Below, in pieces: positions 34,404 to 36,190 of a stretch of DNA of 36,190 nucleotides (the first letter of the stretch is position 1; every line of letters starts with the position of its first letter). The stretch lies in NCBI GenBank assembly GCA_016200205.1, contig JACQFF010000059.1, positions 1-36,190 of the forward strand, given 5' to 3'. Source of the stretch: Planctomycetia bacterium. Its GTDB lineage: Bacteria > Planctomycetota > Planctomycetia > Pirellulales > PALSA-1355. The notes under the pieces are model-generated. The model was not told where the DNA came from. It made no database searches and saw only the letters and a list, made by a program, of their open reading frames with translations. The position numbers were made by a program, and so were the translations under genes.

Positions 34404-34823
34404 ATGCTGGTTGTCAATTCGCGCATTCGCGTCCCGATATCGGAATTCCATTTTTCCTTCGCTCGAAGTTCAGGCCCTGGCGGCCAGAACGTGAACAAGG
34501 TCAACAGCAAGGCGATGCTGCGCTGGAGGGTTTTGGAAACTGGCTCGCTGCCCGCCGATGTGCGAGATCGTTTTTTGACCCGCTACGGCAAGCGGGTCAC
34601 GAGCGACGGCGACTTGATCGTCAGCAGCCAGCGATTTCGCGACCAGGGCCGCAACGTTTCCGACTGCCTGGAAAAGCTGCGCGAGATGTTGACCGCGATC
34701 GCCGCGACGCCGAAGCGGCGCAGGCCCACCAAACCCTCGCGCGCCGCGGTGGCCCGCCGGATCGAAACCAAGCAAAAGCGCTCGCGCCAAAAGAGAATGC
34801 GGCGTTCCGTCGGCGAGGACTGA
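34404..34823 (+). CDS. arfB: Peptidyl-tRNA hydrolase ArfB-type (ribosome rescue)
   Basis: ArfB (YaeJ) releases nascent chains from ribosomes stalled on non-stop mRNA. The 139-aa protein contains the class-I release factor GGQ motif in FSFARSSGPGGQNVNKVNSK, near residues 20-39, and lacks the codon-recognition domain, as expected for ArfB. The Lys/Arg-rich C-terminal tail (KRRRPTKPSRAAVARR and KQKRSRQKRMRR) matches the mRNA-channel-binding tail. ATG 34404 is chosen; the frame extends to 34350 but upstream codons look random, and no ribosome-binding site precedes 34404, so translation may be inefficient or leaderless-like. Confidence 0.9.
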   Translation: MLVVNSRIRVPISEFHFSFARSSGPGGQNVNKVNSKAMLRWRVLETGSLPADVRDRFLTRYGKRVTSDGDLIVSSQRFRDQGRNVSDCLEKLREMLTAIAATPKRRRPTKPSRAAVARRIETKQKRSRQKRMRRSVGED

Positions 34824-35740
34824 GTATGTCCACGTCGCGGTGTCCAGTCGCCTCTCATCGCGCTTTGACGAACTTACGTGCGATACGCTGCCAGCACCGC
34901 GTCGGCCAGCGACGTGGAAATCGTTCCGGCAAGAAGCCGCGATGGAATCGATCGAGTTGCAGCCGCTCTTGAATCCTCCTCCGGACGTGATCGACGTTGA
35001 TTCAACGGCAATTGCTGGTTGAGTCGATCGACCCACCGATGGGCAGCGCCCTCAGTCAGAAATGATTGGGGGCTCTTTTGGAGTGGGTTTTTTTGACAAC
35101 AAAATACTTGGGGTGCGAATGTGAAGGCGAAGGGGTGATATCGCATAGACCGGCCGCGAACAAATGACGTTGGTGAGCGAATCGTTCCCATCGAGGCGAG
35201 GTGCTCCGAGTAAGGTAGTTGGACGAGCCGGCGCTGCGGTCCGAAGAAGCTAACTTGTCACGAGTTCTCAGTGTTTTGAAAGGCGACATGAGTTTTTCAG
35301 ATGTCGTTGGCCGAAGACTACGCGACCGCAGACCTTGCGGCGAGAAATGCCGTCAAACCAACGTTTGCTGGGACCAGATCTACACAGACGATCCGAGCCC
35401 CCGCGAAGCCAAACAGCGTCAACCGATGTCTGGTTGCTGCTCCAAACGCTGGCGGCAAGAAATCGGATCGCCTAGTGGCAACTGACGGTTGCAAAGACGA
35501 GAATAGAGCGAGACGGTTGGTCGCCGCTCCGCCGTCAATCTCTGCCTCTACGCGCAAGCCGACCGGATCACAATCAACGAGTAGGGCCGATGGGACAGTT
35601 CGGGACGATGCCGAAGAAACCGACAGCGCGGTTGAATGACAACTCGATAAACGGCGGATTCGTCGCACGAGCGCTGAGTAGCCGAAATTCGTGAAGTTGA
35701 ACGAAGTTATACCGAGGTCGCATCATGATCGGAGATTTCG
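34824..35740. other. Gene-poor segment, no convincing gene
   Basis: Over about 917 nt I see no ORF with a plausible start and protein-like composition; frames on both strands near 35300-35670 translate to low-complexity Ser/Arg/Ala-rich sequences. A TTGACA box (35093-35098) follows a T-run (35088-35094) but lacks a good -10 partner. A short inverted repeat CGACAT/ATGTCG (35284-35289 and 35301-35306) is present. No transposon ends, tRNA or repeat copies from elsewhere in the window were recognised. It may be decayed sequence or a regulatory region for the 35741 gene. Confidence 0.4.
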
Positions 35741-36190
35741 GTGTTTGAATCGTTCTGGAAGCTACTCACAAAGTACGTCCTCTCGCCGAAAGCCGAGTCG
35801 GCTCACGTCGAAGAACTGGTGCGGCGCGCAAAGTCCAAGCTGCCGCCACCCGTGATCTGGCTGCTTGGCAAAACGCAGGCTGGCAAGACTTCCATCATTC
35901 GCGCGCTCACGGGCAGCACTCAGGCTGAAATCGGTAACGGCTTTCGGCCCTGTACTCGCACGGCAAGGCTGTACTCATTTCCCAGCGAAGACGATTGCCT
36001 CTTACGTTTCCTGGACACGCGCGGGCTCGGCGAATCGAATTACGATCCCGCCGACGATATAGTCTATTGCCAAGAGCAAGCGCACATCTTGATGGTAGTC
36101 GCGCGGGCAATGGACCACGCGCAAAATCGCGTGCACGACGCTCTTTCGATGATCCGTCGAGCAAAGCCCAACTGGCCGGTCATCGTCGCA
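35741..36190 (+). CDS. P-loop GTPase, N-terminal part (cut by right edge)
   Basis: A frame starting GTG 35741 (GGAG at 35731-35734 upstream) stays open to the window end, 150 codons. It encodes a short helical leader (FESFWKLLTKYVL), then a G domain: G1/Walker A GKTQAGKTS (residues 43-51, invariant Lys49), G3 DTRGLGE (92-98) and a following hydrophobic strand with ILMVVARAMD. The DxRG in place of DxPG and the surroundings resemble predicted GTPases of the YfjP/COG3596 or DUF697-linked membrane GTPase group. Residues beyond G3 (G4 NKxD) lie past the edge, so the family stays open. It is not visible as a closed ORF because its stop is outside the window. Confidence 0.8.
   Translation, partial: MFESFWKLLTKYVLSPKAESAHVEELVRRAKSKLPPPVIWLLGKTQAGKTSIIRALTGSTQAEIGNGFRPCTRTARLYSFPSEDDCLLRFLDTRGLGESNYDPADDIVYCQEQAHILMVVARAMDHAQNRVHDALSMIRRAKPNWPVIVA

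Noticed and set aside
35301-35668. ORFs on both strands in the gene-poor segment
   Set aside because: Translations are Ser/Arg/Ala-rich without domain features, and neither strand has a convincing start.
1-36190. CRISPR arrays, tRNA or rRNA genes, complete IS elements
   Set aside because: I read both strands for regularly spaced direct repeats, tRNA-like cloverleaf segments and transposase motifs and saw none; a short divergent tRNA could escape visual reading.

Overview
The window comes from a high-GC planctomycete chromosome, probably of the Pirellulales type. The evidence is a DUF1501 protein with a twin-arginine leader, a BBP7-type outer-membrane barrel, a YdjY-domain secreted protein, a PQQ-like propeller protein, an RpoD with a planctomycete-style non-conserved region, many secreted proteins without assigned function, and abundant GC-rich palindromic intergenic repeats. 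I saw no rRNA, tRNA or CRISPR array and no intact transposase. The window is mostly core chromosome with small non-autonomous repeats.

Layout. 1-3808: information-processing block with the dnaG 3' end, rpoD (strong terminator), a coiled-coil zinc-ribbon protein, and greA preceded by a promoter and a terminator-like hairpin inside its own leader. 3944-6904 (minus): a large unknown protein, yggS and a DUF167 gene, tightly packed. 7382-8720: two secreted proteins. 8721-9348: gene-free, with a large inverted repeat built of small hairpins. 9349-11292 (minus): DUF1501 protein with an apparent internal deletion and a REP-like palindrome read as coding sequence. 11542-12078: unknown protein. 12135-15550 (minus): a membrane lipoprotein and an ABC ATPase. 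15735-17658 (minus): mocA-like and xdhC genes with a MITE between them. 17844-21622 (plus): psd, pssA, ribE, rsmA and a small conserved ORF. 22081-25536: a 1151-residue acyl-AMP ligase / acyl carrier / alpha-oxoamine synthase fusion, converging through a REPIN-like repeat on an extended SDR (25712-26686, minus). 26852-31110: a small ORF, a frameshifted BBP7 barrel gene, a TraB/GumN-like protein and a sugar-isomerase-like TIM barrel whose stop codon carries the second MITE copy. 31321-34271 (minus): sthA and a PQQ-like propeller protein. 34404-34823: arfB-like. 34824-35740: no convincing gene. 35741 to the edge: N-terminal part of a GTPase.

How genes work together. psd and pssA supply phosphatidylethanolamine. 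The fusion protein has the three activities that Caulobacter-type sphingolipid synthesis uses as separate proteins (acyl-ACP synthetase, dedicated ACP, serine palmitoyltransferase-like enzyme), and the facing extended SDR belongs to the superfamily of the Caulobacter 3-ketosphinganine reductase. I infer a candidate one-polypeptide route to sphingoid-like long-chain bases beside the PE genes. This is the strongest candidate for an undescribed system here. Other points for follow-up are the 131-132 bp MITE pair with 3-bp target duplications, the greA leader, the palindrome inside the DUF1501 gene, and the BBP7 frameshift.
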